A stretch of DNA of 64,000 nucleotides from Rana temporaria. Taxonomy: Eukaryota; Chordata; Amphibia; Anura; Ranidae. Position 1 is the first letter of the stretch, and the number at the start of each line of letters is the position of its first letter. The position numbers were made by a program, and so were the translations under genes. Shown piece after piece: positions 53,854-64,000 of the stretch. The notes below the pieces were generated by a model. It worked only from the letters and a program-made list of their open reading frames with translations. It was not told the DNA's origin and ran no database searches. The DNA is taken from NCBI RefSeq assembly GCF_905171775.1, contig NC_053489.1:589177832-589241831 (forward strand), written 5' to 3'.

Positions 53854-55136
53854 AGCGCCATGTACACTGTTTTTTTCTTAAAGCTCTTTCTCCTAAACAG
53901 AGAAAATCAGTGTTAAAAACTCACCTAAACTTATTCTTTTCTCAAACCAGTTTAGGTGAGTTTAGCAGTGTTTGGAAGTTTATTTAATTTGCCAATTTTT
54001 TTATTTATTCTGGCCACTGAAATGAATAAAAGTGCTAAATACACCTAAAGCTTAGTCACGTTTAGCCACGTTTGCTGTTTTTATGCCCAAAAGCTCCTCC
54101 CCTGAACGCGATTTTACTGCATTCAGGAGAAGGAGCTTTGACTACCACTAAACTTTGCTGCTCCTAAACTTCTCTAAAAGCCTATGTGTGCATGGACACA
54201 GGCTTTTATTGAGGTGCATACAGGGGCTTAATGTCCCTGGTGGTATTATTATGTCAGATTTTTGATGCTGAAAGCGGTACCATAATTTTGCACGAAAATT
54301 TGGCGTTTTTTATTGTAGGCCTGTAATTCTTAGGAATAACTCAATTAAATCTGTCCAGACAAGAGTCTATTCGACATCCTGGGTATGATAACGTTTGAAA
54401 CACAAAGTCATAAATTATAATATAATAAATAACTATAAATAATTATAACAAATAATAACGTAATTATAATAAAAAATATTCAATAATGTATTCAAATCAA
54501 AAACACTGAAATTTGCTCAGTTGTAGAATTGTCGCTGTCATTACTTTCAGTGTTTGATGACGAATTTCCCCACAAATTGCTATCGCTCAATTCTGCTAAT
54601 GATTCTAAATTATTATAGCTGTTTTCTAGTCTAAAATCACTTTTGACGTAAACGGACACTTTTTAGTTGCTATGGACAATCTCCAGTTTCCAGGCAGAAA
54701 AAGCAGTTTTTATAATATAAAACTACATGCAGGACACTGGGCAGACCACTAGGGACAAAGGGGATGTGTAATTATTTGATACAGTACTGTATCATACTGT
54801 ATTGTGTTTTTCATTTTTTTAATTTGTCGCCGAACTCTGCCCCCGTGCGTCGCGCCGCTTGCAGGGAAAGGAGCTTGGCACTTGGCTGTCACCAGTGTGA
54901 ATCAAGCGCGATGACAGGTTGCACAAACAGCGGGGAGACATTGCAGGATCCAGGGACAAGGTAAGTAACTTGCACTGTATCCTGCAATGCAATCCCGAGT
55001 CTGGCTTGGGGATACCGCTTTTGGTATGAAAAATTCACCCTGAGCCAGACTCGGGAATACCGCCAGGGAGGTTAAGCAAAAAACCCCAAAAGCTCAAAAT
55101 TCTGTTTAGGAGCAGCATTGTACATGACATGAGGCC
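53854..55136. mobile_element. Outer MITE hosting a TTAA element
   Basis: AGCGCCATGTACACTG at the left and CATTGTACATGACATGAGGC at the right are imperfect inverted ends. The interior repeats GTTTAGGTGAGTTT-type hairpins. The inserted element lies at 54232-55071. Confidence 0.5.
54232..55071. mobile_element. TTAA-target element with CCCTGGCGGTATT ends
   Basis: TTAA at 54228-54231 and 55072-55075 flank ends TGTCCCTGGTGGTATT and AATACCGCCAGGGAGG. The ACTCGGG/CCCGAGT pair lies near the right end. A piggyBac-like assignment is inferred from the target site. Confidence 0.85.
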
Positions 55137-55139
55137 TTA

Positions 55140-55733
55140 CAGATCATATTTGGAACGGGGGGGCGTGTTTTAAAATAACTTGTGACCCGACATGATTGAC
55201 GTTTTTCACAAACGTCGAATGCGCCATCCGTGGAATATCCCTGTGTGCATTGCTCTAAAGTACGCCGCAAGGACGTATTGGTTTCGACGTGAACGTAAAT
55301 GACGTCCAGCCCCATTCACGGACGACTTACGCAAACGACGTAAAATATTTAAAATTCGACGCGGGAACGACGTCCATACTTAACATTGGTACGCCGCATG
55401 TACGCCACCATATAGCAGGGGTAACTTTACGCCGGGAAAAGCCTAACGTAAACGGCGTACCTGTACTGCGTCGGCCGGGCGTACGTTCGTGAATTCGCGT
55501 ATCTAGCTGATTTACATATTTCTAGGCACAAATCAGCGTACACGCCCCTAGCGGCCAGCGTAAATATGCAGTTAAGATCCGACGGCGTAACAGACTTACG
55601 CTGGTCGGATCTAATAGAAATCTATGCATAACTGATTCTAAGAATCAGGCGCATAGATACAACCGCCCAGACTCAGAGATACGACGGGGTATCTGGAGAT
55701 ACGCCGTCGTATCTCTTTTGAGAATCTGGCCCA
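55140..55733. mobile_element. MITE, GGGCCAGATTC family, copy 3 (left end lost)
   Basis: The right end GATACGCCGTCGTATCTC...GAGAATCTGGCCC is intact; the interior GTGAACGTAAATGACGTCC and ATTCACGGACGACTTACG match the other copies. The left 130 bp are degraded. Confidence 0.8.
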
Positions 55734-56460
55734 TAGTGTTTATGTGTCCTGACAGATTTAGTTATCTTGGGTAACATATTCTCAGAGGATTTCATTTAAT
55801 CCAAGCCAGTGAAGAAAACAAAGCACAATGAATGAGTAAATACCTCTTTAAAATAAAATCAGTGATCTGATTTTATGTAATGCTTTGGAGTGGTCTATCA
55901 ATTTAGTTGAACACAATATAAATTGTTCATAAAATTACACCATTAACATGACAATCTCTGTTAACTTTTCTGACAGCATGTCTTATACGAAACCAGTAAA
56001 AATACCAAATAAAAATTGAAGGGGCCTGTCCCACAACAGCCATGACAGATCTAATGTGGTCTACCACCACTGTCAACTGGCCATTACTGAACTCTGTTAT
56101 GGTGGGGATGGATGAAATGGGGTCATACCATTGCCAGACAAGAACCTTCAAGCCCTTGACATACATAGAAACATGGAAGAGTACATGAACTGGATCTTAG
56201 GAGAGGTTCTTTCTCCACCCAGATCTCTGAAACTTGCGAACAAGTCCACCCAAAACTAATTTAATTGGGGGCTCTTGCTCTTGGCTTAGGAATCCAATTT
56301 GAGTCATGAAGCACCGCTCCCACACACAGTCAGCTGTTTTAAACTGTCTGCCCTAGAAAACATTTGTGACTAGCTGTTTGGTTTCAGTAGTAAGGAGCTG
56401 ATTGGCTGGAATCCAGGTTGGGTGAACTGCGCAGTTACTGGCTCAGAAATAAAGTGTTAT
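55734..56460. other. Region downstream of klb, no second gene recognised
   Basis: No coding signal is seen. In human the gene convergent to KLB is RPL9; no RPL9-like exon was recognised here or further left in the window. Confidence 0.35.
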
Positions 56461-56466
56461 TTTATT
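56461..56466 (-). promoter_or_regulatory. klb: Candidate klb poly(A) signal
   Basis: The minus strand reads AATAAA here, about 290 nt past the klb stop codon, followed by T-rich sequence. It is the first canonical signal downstream of the stop. Confidence 0.6.
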
Positions 56467-56751
56467 GCTTGACATAGGAAAAACTTTTTTTTAACTACTG
56501 TAGGTAGCTTTTTCCATTTTAAATAAGGAAACAATATTACAACAGCAATGAATTTTATAAATTAGAAACCAAATAAGTCCAGCATTTTGGAAAACGACAC
56601 ACACCTGTTCAGGCACGGCATGTGATAGACACAACATAGTCACTAGATGTGTCCCCAGTGTAAACAAGCTCACATACACATGGGAGTTCATCGGTCTTCA
56701 GTGTTAGGAGAACAAATGGAGTGAACTGTAATGAAGAGTGTGCAATCTCTC

Positions 56752-57158
56752 TCAGCACTGGCTGAAACCACCTTTCTTTTTAATAAGCAAACAGGCGTTG
56801 TGTTGGTGCTTGATTGTGTGAAGTTTTCTTCTCTTTTTCTTATATTTTCTTATTACTGTAACAGTTAATAAAAGAACTGAAGTGAAGAAAAGACAAAAGC
56901 TGAAGAATATAAGGGGTTTTCTCTGCTGGACAAATGTACAGAAGTGACATGAGTCCTCTTCGATTGTTGTTCTGCATGGGTTCTCCACTTGGTCAGCTGG
57001 GAAGCCATTTGCAGTAATGATTGTAGTGTATTTGTGTACAGAAGCCTTGGCTTTCATGTTGTAAATGGCAGAGCTGTAGTATCCGTACTGTGGTTTTGTT
57101 TTATCGGTTAGTTTAAAAGCGTAGTATCCTTTGAGGTTGATGTTATCTTGTAGGTAGG
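56752..57158 (-). CDS. klb: Beta-klotho, last coding exon (exon 5)
   Basis: A splice acceptor (TTTCTCTTCCAG, AG at 57160-57159) precedes CC, which completes a codon with the G left by exon 4 (giving Ala). The 134 following residues finish the second klotho domain (INLKGYYAFKLTDKTKPQYG, KAKASVHKYTTIITANGFP), then a short Cys-containing stalk (CHFCTFVQQRKP), a transmembrane helix (LIFFSFCLFFTSVLLLTVTV) and a basic cytosolic tail with RKYKKKRRK. The stop TGA is at 56754-56752. Human KLB has the same order and a tail of similar length. Beta-klotho is the cell-surface co-receptor that lets FGF19 and FGF21 signal through FGF receptors; that role is known from mammals and inferred here. Confidence 0.95.
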
Positions 57159-57631
57159 CTGGAAGAGAAACCATTGATAAGAGGCAAAGTACAAGTTATA
57201 AGTTGTTCATTTTTTCTGGCAATAATGCAGTTCAAATATTCTAATATTGTGGTTGCCTATCTCATTTGGCACTGAGTGAGTGGGAGATGTAATCCTTTAA
57301 ATATTTTGCAATACACAAAATGAATTAATGGTTCTAATGTTAATATAAATTTGGAAATTGCACAAGATACAGTCATTGTTTAACAAAATTTTCCATTCTG
57401 TCTGAACATTTATGGAAACAATTACATAGTCCATAGCCATCACATAGCCAAATGTAAATGACTGTGGGGTCAAATCATCAGAACTGTACTGAGCAAATGA
57501 TGCCTAAATTATTAAACCCTTGTCACCAAGTTATGCCTAAATTACTAAACTCCTTTTCCTCTCCCTCCATTTAACATTTAAGCATGTCAATATTGTTAAA
57601 TGTTATGAATAACTCTTTAAAGATGAACTAA

Positions 57632-58198
57632 TGCCGTGTACACACGATCATTTGTAAAAAACAATGTTTTTCAGGCTCTAGAAAAAACAAAAATGTTTTC
57701 AACTTGATCAATAAAACGGCCTTGCCTACACACGATCGTGAAAAGAAAATGCTCTAGCAAAGCGCGGTGACGTACAACACGTACGACGGCACTATAAAGG
57801 GAAAGTTCCATTCGGATGACGCCACCCTTTGGGCTGCTTTAGCTGATTTTGTGTTAGTAAAAGACGATTTGCGCTTTTCTGTCTGTTACAGCGTGATGAA
57901 TTTGCTTACTTTCTCTATTACGAACGTTAGTTTTACCAGAATGAGCGCTCCCGTCTCATAACTTGCTTCTGAGCATGCACGGATTTTTCACGTCGTTAAA
58001 GCCCACACACGACCATTTTTTACAACCCGAAAAACGTCAACATTAAAAACGTTGTGAAAAATAGAGCATGTTCGAATTTGTTTTTTGCCCGTTTTTCAGA
58101 ACCCGAAAAATGCTCTGAAGCCCACACACGATCGTTTTGAATGACATAAAAAAAACGTAATTTTTTACAACCTGAAAAATGATCATGTGTACGCGGCA
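57632..58198. mobile_element. Harbinger-type MITE in klb intron
   Basis: Perfect TAA duplications (57629-57631 and 58199-58201) flank ends TGCCGTGTACACACGATC and GATCATGTGTACGCGGCA. The interior is close to 35734-36231, sharing ACGACGGCACTATAAAGGG and CACCCTTTGGGCTGCTTT. Confidence 0.93.
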
Positions 58199-58879
58199 TA
58201 AGGCCATCAGTTTAACTGTTTGCAATGATAACTGTTACATTTGCTTGTACTCGCAACTTGACTGTCAAGCCATTAAATAGCTGGTTTCACAATTGATCGG
58301 ATGTACAAAGCCATGACAATTCCATATCAAACGGAGGCTAAGTTGGCAGCTTCCTGTAAATGATAGAATGGTTTAGTTCTGCTTTGACATGGAATCAATT
58401 TTAAATAAAGGGTCAGTCCACATAAAGGTTGTACTGAGTTTTTCAACACACTGCTAAGTTGAAAAAAATATTTTCTCTTTTTTAAGAAACTGAATCCATC
58501 AACCAAGAGCAGGGACAAGGTTCAATGGCATCCAAATATAAAGTACACCCACCCCACAGATCATGCTACAACCTCTCGTGGCGTTGCGTGGCTAACACAG
58601 GTTAAAAAAAATGTCTGCAGGCTCTGTTGTTGCCAAAATGTAGTTGCTGGATTCTAAACTATGGTCAGTTTGGTCTAAATAAACATGATAAAACAAAGAC
58701 AGGTTTGAATTAAAATTACCATCTAGAAACGAACCCCTCAAATGTATTAATTTTATTCTGTGATCTTTCTCTTATGTAAAGGTGCTAAAATTATGTTTTT
58801 ATTACAAAGCAATGTTTCTAAATGAAAAAGTGGCTTTTTTTTTCTTCATCTTAACTGTATTCGTCTCCCCTTCATTATG
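58199..58879. other. klb intron, non-coding
   Basis: Intronic sequence without recognised repeats or exons. Confidence 0.5.
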
Positions 58880-59460
58880 CTCCCATCTTATCAGAAAAAC
58901 AAATTGTATACTTAAACTTAATCCAATCACTCCACTTCACTTCGAACCCCTCCATTTCCTCCTCCCCACTAAATCTTAGGTACTCCAAGTTGTAAATGTC
59001 ATTAACTTTATTACACCAGCTCCTCATTGTTGGGCCTTCTGGGTCCTGCCACTGTCTAGGAATTAGGCTTTTGGCTGAGTTTAATAACTGAGGAACCAAT
59101 GATCTCACGTATTGTTTAGTTAGTATTCTAGACCTATGGAACACGCACCCCCATGGGTCCTCTGCTATTTCTACGTTAATTATGTTGTTTATTGTTTGTA
59201 GTACCTCTCTTTAATATGTTTTAATTTTTGGGCAGGTCCAACAAATATGGGACATGGTTCCTATTTTCTTACACCACTGGCCTCCCTTTGATATTTATGT
59301 GCCTTATCTGGGGTTATATACCAGCGTGCTAAACTTTTGTAATTAATTTCTATAGTGTTACTATCTATTGACGTGGTGTGTGCCATTCTCAATATTTTCC
59401 CGGCAATAGTGGCTTTTTTAACCACATGTCTACCAAGATACATTTTTAAATGGCATGGCA
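58880..59460 (-). pseudogene. L1-Tx1 ORF2 C-terminal fragment in klb intron
   Basis: The minus strand reads GKILRMAHTTSIDSNTIEIN, YKSLARWYITPDKAHKYQRE and, after a frameshift, a TMSH-I-WTCPKIKTY-like Cys/His block and LTKQYVRSLVPQLLNSAKSL. This is the C-terminal end of a Tx1-type L1 ORF2. It is a 5'-truncated fragment of a different subfamily from the one at 1-4748. It lies in the same orientation as klb. Confidence 0.8.
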
Positions 59461-60232
59461 GACAAGTTGTGTGCTGGCTTTGCAGCTATGAGCCTGGTAC
59501 TGGGTTTTAGAGTCAGGAAAGTGCTTTCATTTACTCTGCAACCCCATCTTTTATTTCTTACCAAAAATGTGGATATAAAACTGTGTTAGTTTGCACTAAA
59601 ATTAATTTTAATGTATTTTTTTCTGAAGATATGTGTTTTATAAATAACTGTGCAAATATCATGAGACATAAAAAATTGCAACAACCACCATTTTTAATCT
59701 TTAGAGTCTCTGCTTTCAGAGAATATATACACTTTGTACATTTGGGGGTTAACACTAATTTCTAGCAAAAAAAATTAGATTTTAACATGTGTACAAAAAG
59801 CGAATAAGAAATGCCCAGGTGTGCATTGCAGTTCACCATCACAACACATCAAATCCTCCATATCCTTTTCTTCTGCAGTGAAGTATGCACAAGTCAAAAG
59901 AAGAGGAGACAAACCCATCCCATTCCTCCTCCTGCTCCATGCCATCACAGAAATGTTGCTAAGGTGGATTACCCTGCAGCCACCCAGGCCGGGGATGCCA
60001 TTATTAAATCTGAAAAGAAATCGCGGACACATTCTTTTAACTGTGATGAAATAGGGATAATTTTTTTCTGGGGCAGGCCCTTAAAAATGGAGACTGTCCT
60101 CGATAACTGTGGATGTCTGGTCACCCTACTTTAGGATTAACAGAAAATTAAATATCTCCATTTTTGGAAGACTGAACCATTAATGGTTTACAGGTCATTT
60201 TGTATCATTCATGTATATTCTCACACACTTAC
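59461..60232. other. klb intron, non-coding
   Basis: Intronic sequence; the exon 4 donor GTAAGTGTG begins at 60232 on the minus strand. The part near 59900 has purine/pyrimidine blocks but no exon. Confidence 0.5.
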
Positions 60233-61376
60233 CTTGTAACAACTGTCTGTTGTATTGTTGTAAATAATATATTCTAAGTTCATCATTGTCTGAAGCTTTG
60301 TCATCTATTCCATTTGCTGTAATATAAATGGGCAGGTTTCCATAATTCTTTTTTAACCAGTTTAATAGTCTTCTAATCCCATGTGGTGCTACTGCTAGCC
60401 CACTGGATGAAGTGAGACTTGTTACATCAGAAAGAAAGTAAACATCCCGGTCGGCATCAAACCTGCTGTCATTCTTTGGCTCATGGATCACCAGCCTGGT
60501 GGTAAAATGGTTTATGGCTAAAAAATCAGCAGAGCCTTTCACCAATTTCCTGTCATCTTCAGTAAAGTGGGGCAAGAAAGACCTGGATGTCCCCTTTTGG
60601 TTCTTAGAAAGGATGTATTGTCTCATGAGCAGCGGATAGTCACCAGAGCCAAAGATTGGCTCAGCAATCCAAGCAATGTCAAACTGCAGAAAACGCTCAG
60701 CTGCTGCAGCATGAGATTGGAGAAAAGGGTTGGCCGGCTCAGCCCAGTCAGTGTGCAGAGACAATGATATGTGGCCATGTTGGAGAGGCCTGTATTTCTT
60801 GTCATACAATCGCCATGCTGTGGCATGGGCTATAAGAGCATTGTGCACAGCTTGGTAAGTCCTATTGCTACTTCCATGGTAATATTGGCTTAGCCGGTTT
60901 GGTTCATTGATTGTGATCCACTGCTTCACCAAGTCACCAAGTTCCTGGAAACATAGATTTGTGTAATCAACAAATGCTTGAACAATTGTCCTGTTTAACC
61001 ACCCTCCATTTTCTAATAATGACCCTGGAAGACTTAAAGAGCCATGAGTTGGGTAATAAAGTGTCAGCATGGTCTTAATTCCAAGCTTGGATGCCTCATC
61101 TATCATGCAGCGGTAATACCTAAGGACTTCTCTGTTAACTGTAGACAGGTCTCCTTTCGGCAGAATTAAAGTCCAGTTGAGGGCAAATCTATAATGGGTG
61201 ACTTTCATGTTGATCAGCAGGGCAAGATGCTTTTTGATGGTGATAAAGTCAGTGCATTGAGGTGAACGAGTCTTTAGTTTCACTCCTTTTACTGCATGAA
61301 GAAAGCCATCGCCTGTAATGTTCCACACATATAATCTACGATCTACAAATTGTGGTGAGGAGGGAGCCAGCTCTGC
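60233..61376 (-). CDS. klb: Beta-klotho, KL2-domain exon (exon 4)
   Basis: The exon lies between an acceptor (CTTTTCCCACTAG, AG at 61378-61377) and a donor (CAAG then GTAAGT at 60232), giving 381 codons plus one base. It opens with PSSPQFVDRRLYVWNITG, close to human KLB SSPQFSDPHLYVW. It spans most of the second family-1 glycosidase-like domain: QCTDF, KVTHYRFALNW, YYPTHGSLSLPG, CFQELGDLVKQWITINEPNR, SLSLHTDWAEPANP, FGSGDYP, INHFTTR and PIYITANGIDD. The acid/base Glu (INEP, codon 158) is kept, but the nucleophile Glu of active glycosidases is Ala (ITANG, codon 354), so it is a pseudoenzyme like other beta-klothos. Four N-glycosylation sequons (NIT, NRT, NRT, NDS) fit the extracellular side. 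The matches distinguish it from alpha-klotho. Confidence 0.97.
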
Positions 61377-61765
61377 CTAGTGGGAAAAGAAAAGATGTAT
61401 ACAATATGTATTAATGGCACTGTAGCACCATAGTTATAAAGGCATCCCAGGTAGTATATATACTGTAAAAAAAAAATAGGCTTGTTAAATAAACATGTAT
61501 ATATTTTATAGTGTATAAATATATAAAGGAGATAAGCAGTTTTGCCCATCACATGTACATATGATGATTTATCTTACTATTACAGCTCTGCTTTTTTTAG
61601 TCCTGTTCTTTTAGAATGTTTTAGAATGTCTTTCATCCTGTATGCCCAAATGTATTGAAAAAGTGTTATCACTGGGTGGCTAATCTGTCAGACCCAAAGA
61701 GAACCTCCCTGGCAACTGTGTATCTTACCTCCCCTCCATTCCAGCACTGAAACCTCCATCACAGA

Positions 61766-62531
61766 CATGGGCGTCCGCTCATAGGGGTAAGGGGGGGGTG
61801 AGTGACCCCCCCTGGAATCGGCAAGGGTCTGCCATGCTCGCATCTGTAGCTGTGCTAACCCTCTCTGTGTTTTTGCGAGTCGGCTCCACAGCTGTTGCAA
61901 GATCTGTGTCACTGATTAACAGAGCTCTTTACTGCCACCTCTGGCTGCTTCCTGTATGTGCACCCTCGTGTTTGCTTTGCTGCCTGTAAAGTATTTTCAA
62001 AGGGACATGTGGAAACAGGACTTGGGAGAAGGAAGACCACCGTGACCTTACAAGTGGGGGCTGTGAGTACAAGTGAAGGGAGAAGGCTGTTTGTGTACAG
62101 GGGGGCTGACATATATACAGATGAGGGGGGCAGCTGAGTGCATACAGGTATGATCAGTGAAGGGGGGTGCCAGATATAGGAAAGATCATATCATCTGTCC
62201 TGTATACAGCTATATACACCCATCTTCCTTCCTGTATTCCTCCATCATCACTGACTGCAGATATAAATCATCTGTCCTGTATATAGAGCTGTATATACCC
62301 ACCTTCCTTCCTCTATATACCAATACCATCCACCCCTTCTATATAAACATACTGTACACCCTCTGTACTGTACATTTGATCAGCACAGTGAGGCTGCATA
62401 TCATGGGCAAATGCCTGCGCTTTATGGGATAATGACTAAGCCCCTCCCCTTCATGACATTGTCAAAGAAGCGGAGCATAGGTGACCGTAAAATAATGCCC
62501 CCCCCTGGAAAAAGTTCTGCGGACGCCCATG
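61766..62531. mobile_element. hAT-type MITE in klb intron 3
   Basis: Perfect 8-bp duplications ATCACAGA at 61758-61765 and 62532-62539 flank ends CATGGGCGTCCGC and GCGGACGCCCATG. A two-copy tandem around ATCATCTGTCCTGTATA lies at about 62185-62330. Confidence 0.92.
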
Positions 62532-62539
62532 ATCACAGA

Positions 62540-63071
62540 GTCTTTGGCAATCACCACTTTTGGGAGTATCAATTGCCTGTGTCCTCCACTGCATGTTGTG
62601 GTTCCTTCCTTAGACCCTTACATTACTGTTGAGTCCTGTAATGACATAGGGGTTGGAGGAAGGAACCACAGCACACAACTAAACAATGCTAATGAGGTTC
62701 CCACATCCATAGCTAACATCTTCTTTTTTTTTTAAACTTAGTTTTTCTTTTTTCAGTGAACATCACTGCAGCACAGAACAACAGTGCTTCGCGAGGCTGC
62801 ATGTGCCCATGCCTAGCAAGACCTAGTGAAGTTGAAGTGGGATGTTCAGTGTAGAGGATGTCCAGTGATGACTTACTCAGTACTAAATCTTTTTGGTATT
62901 GTAATTTTTGGAAGAGCAGGGGGCCACAATTTAATAACAGATTTTACTGTGGCAGAATGAATGACAGTGGCAAAATCAGTAGCATTAAAGATGACCTTGT
63001 AGTGAAAAACAAGGTCCGCTTATACTGTCCAGGCCCCTCCCCAGTTTGAATTAATAGCAGATAATAGATTC
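62540..63071. other. klb intron 3, non-coding
   Basis: A GGAAGGAACCACA/TGTGGTTCCTTCC inverted pair at 62598-62610 and 62655-62668 suggests another small hairpin element. No exon is recognised. Confidence 0.4.
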
Positions 63072-63074
63072 AAA

Positions 63075-63797
63075 GGGGCAGATTCTCGTACATTTGCATG
63101 GGCTCAGCGTATGTGAGATACGCTACGCCGCTGTAACTTACTTTTCTAATCTTTGAATCCAGAAAGAATTTGCGCCGTAAGTTGCGGCGACGTAGTGTAT
63201 CTCTTGCGGCGTAACGGCGTGGAATTAAAATGCGGGGAGTAGGGGGCGTGTTTCATTTAAATGAAGCGCGTCCCCGCGCCAAACGAACTGCGCATGCGCC
63301 GTCCCTAAATTTCCCGCCGTGCATTGCTCTAAATGATGTCGCAAGGACGTCATTGGTTTTGACATGGACGTAAATTACGTCCAGCCCTATTCACGGACGA
63401 GTTACGCAAACAAAATAAAATTTTTAAAATTCGACGCGGGAACGACGGCCATACTTAACATTGCGTACGCCACCAGATAGCAGCTTTAACTATACCCTGA
63501 AAAAAGCAGACTAGAAACGACGTAAAGGAATGCGACGGCCGCTCGTACGTTCGTGGATCGTCGGAAATAGCTAATTTGCATACTCGACGTGGAATACGAC
63601 GGGAACGCCACCCAGCGGACGCCGAAGAATTGCATCTAAGATCCGAAGGCGTACGAAGACGTACGCCTGTCGGATCTAACTCAGATGCCGTCGGATCTTG
63701 TTTTGAGGATTCAAAACAAAGATACGACGTGGGAAATTTGAAATTACGCCGGCGTATCAGTAGATACGCCGGCGTACTTTCTTTGTGGATCTGCCCC
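63075..63797. mobile_element. MITE, GGGCCAGATTC family, copy 4
   Basis: Ends GGGGCAGATTCTCG and GTGGATCTGCCCC are flanked by AAA at 63072-63074 and 63798-63800. Shared interior blocks include GCGCATGCGCCGTCCCTAAA and TATTCACGGACGAGTTACGC. Confidence 0.87.
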
Positions 63798-63957
63798 AAA
63801 ATCTCTAAAGAAAAAAGTTATGCATCACTGAGCATTAAATCTCCATCTTTTCCTGTAGATTCATGGGATGCTGAACAAGCTGAGTGCTTTCTTGCAAGAT
63901 TTCAGCTGTTCTGTATTCCTGGGCTTGGGCAGAAAGCAAAGGTAAGGTAAGTATTAA

Positions 63958-64000
63958 AGGGATTGTAAAGTTTTCGCTATTATTTAAAAAAAAAACATGT
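63958..64000 (+). mobile_element. T2/Kolobok-type MITE left end, cut by window edge
   Basis: TTAA at 63954-63957 followed by AGGGATTGTAAAG matches the left ends at 11085 and 36370 (AGGGTCACTAAAG, AGGGTTTGTAAAG). The rest lies outside the window. Confidence 0.7.

Noticed and set aside
60567..60826. Open frames opposite or overlapping klb exon 4
   Set aside because: Shadows of the klb coding frame.

Overview
The window is vertebrate nuclear DNA from an amphibian, most likely a ranid frog. The evidence is a klb (beta-klotho) gene with spliceosomal introns, an L1 of the Tx1 type, CR1, Penelope-like elements carrying hammerhead motifs, several Tc1/mariner families, and many MITEs with TTAA, TWA-like or 8-bp target duplications. 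No prokaryotic system, CRISPR array or viral genome is present. The species assignment is inference.

Host gene content is low. The only host gene recognised with confidence is klb, on the minus strand, represented by its last two coding exons: exon 4 (60233-61376) and exon 5 (57158-56752). A candidate poly(A) signal lies at 56461-56466. Together they encode the second klotho (KL2) domain, a transmembrane helix and a short basic tail. The intron between them holds a Harbinger-type MITE and an L1-Tx1 fragment. The 5' part of klb lies beyond the right edge of the window.

Layout. 1-4748: an L1-Tx1 LINE (ORF1 tail, frameshifted ORF2, 3' end). 4749-8192: repeat debris, including a foldback element around an L2-like fragment. 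8345-9809: a MITE hosting a TTAA element with a 0.5-kb palindrome. 9887-11955: a Tc1 split by a T2/Kolobok-type MITE. 12341-12983: a hAT MITE. 13240-17517: a Tc1 carrying a hAT MITE, a CR1 with a long open RT frame, and a TTAA element. 17905-20877: Penelope-like (GIY-YIG) sequence and a dead Tc1. 20882-27888: MITEs, a long TTAA element with a minisatellite, and a foldback element. 28000-30340: a decayed MADF-like gene split by a MITE. 30590-33363: a TTAA element hosting an internally deleted Ty3/gypsy chromovirus. 33487-37763: two Tc1 copies, T2-type MITEs and a solo gypsy LTR with a 5-bp duplication. 38918-42446: a foldback element and a Tc1 split by a Penelope-like insertion that carries the best hammerhead motif. 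44209-44841: a hAT element with a pyrimidine minisatellite. 46551-50610: a Tc1 with a three-level nest. 50919-55733: more MITEs. 56461 onward: klb and its intronic repeats.

The layers can be ordered by target duplications. Tc1 elements are the usual oldest hosts; hAT, TTAA and Harbinger-type MITEs and LINEs landed in them later. Most features here are dead or non-autonomous. The CR1 RT frame is open but truncated at its 5' end.
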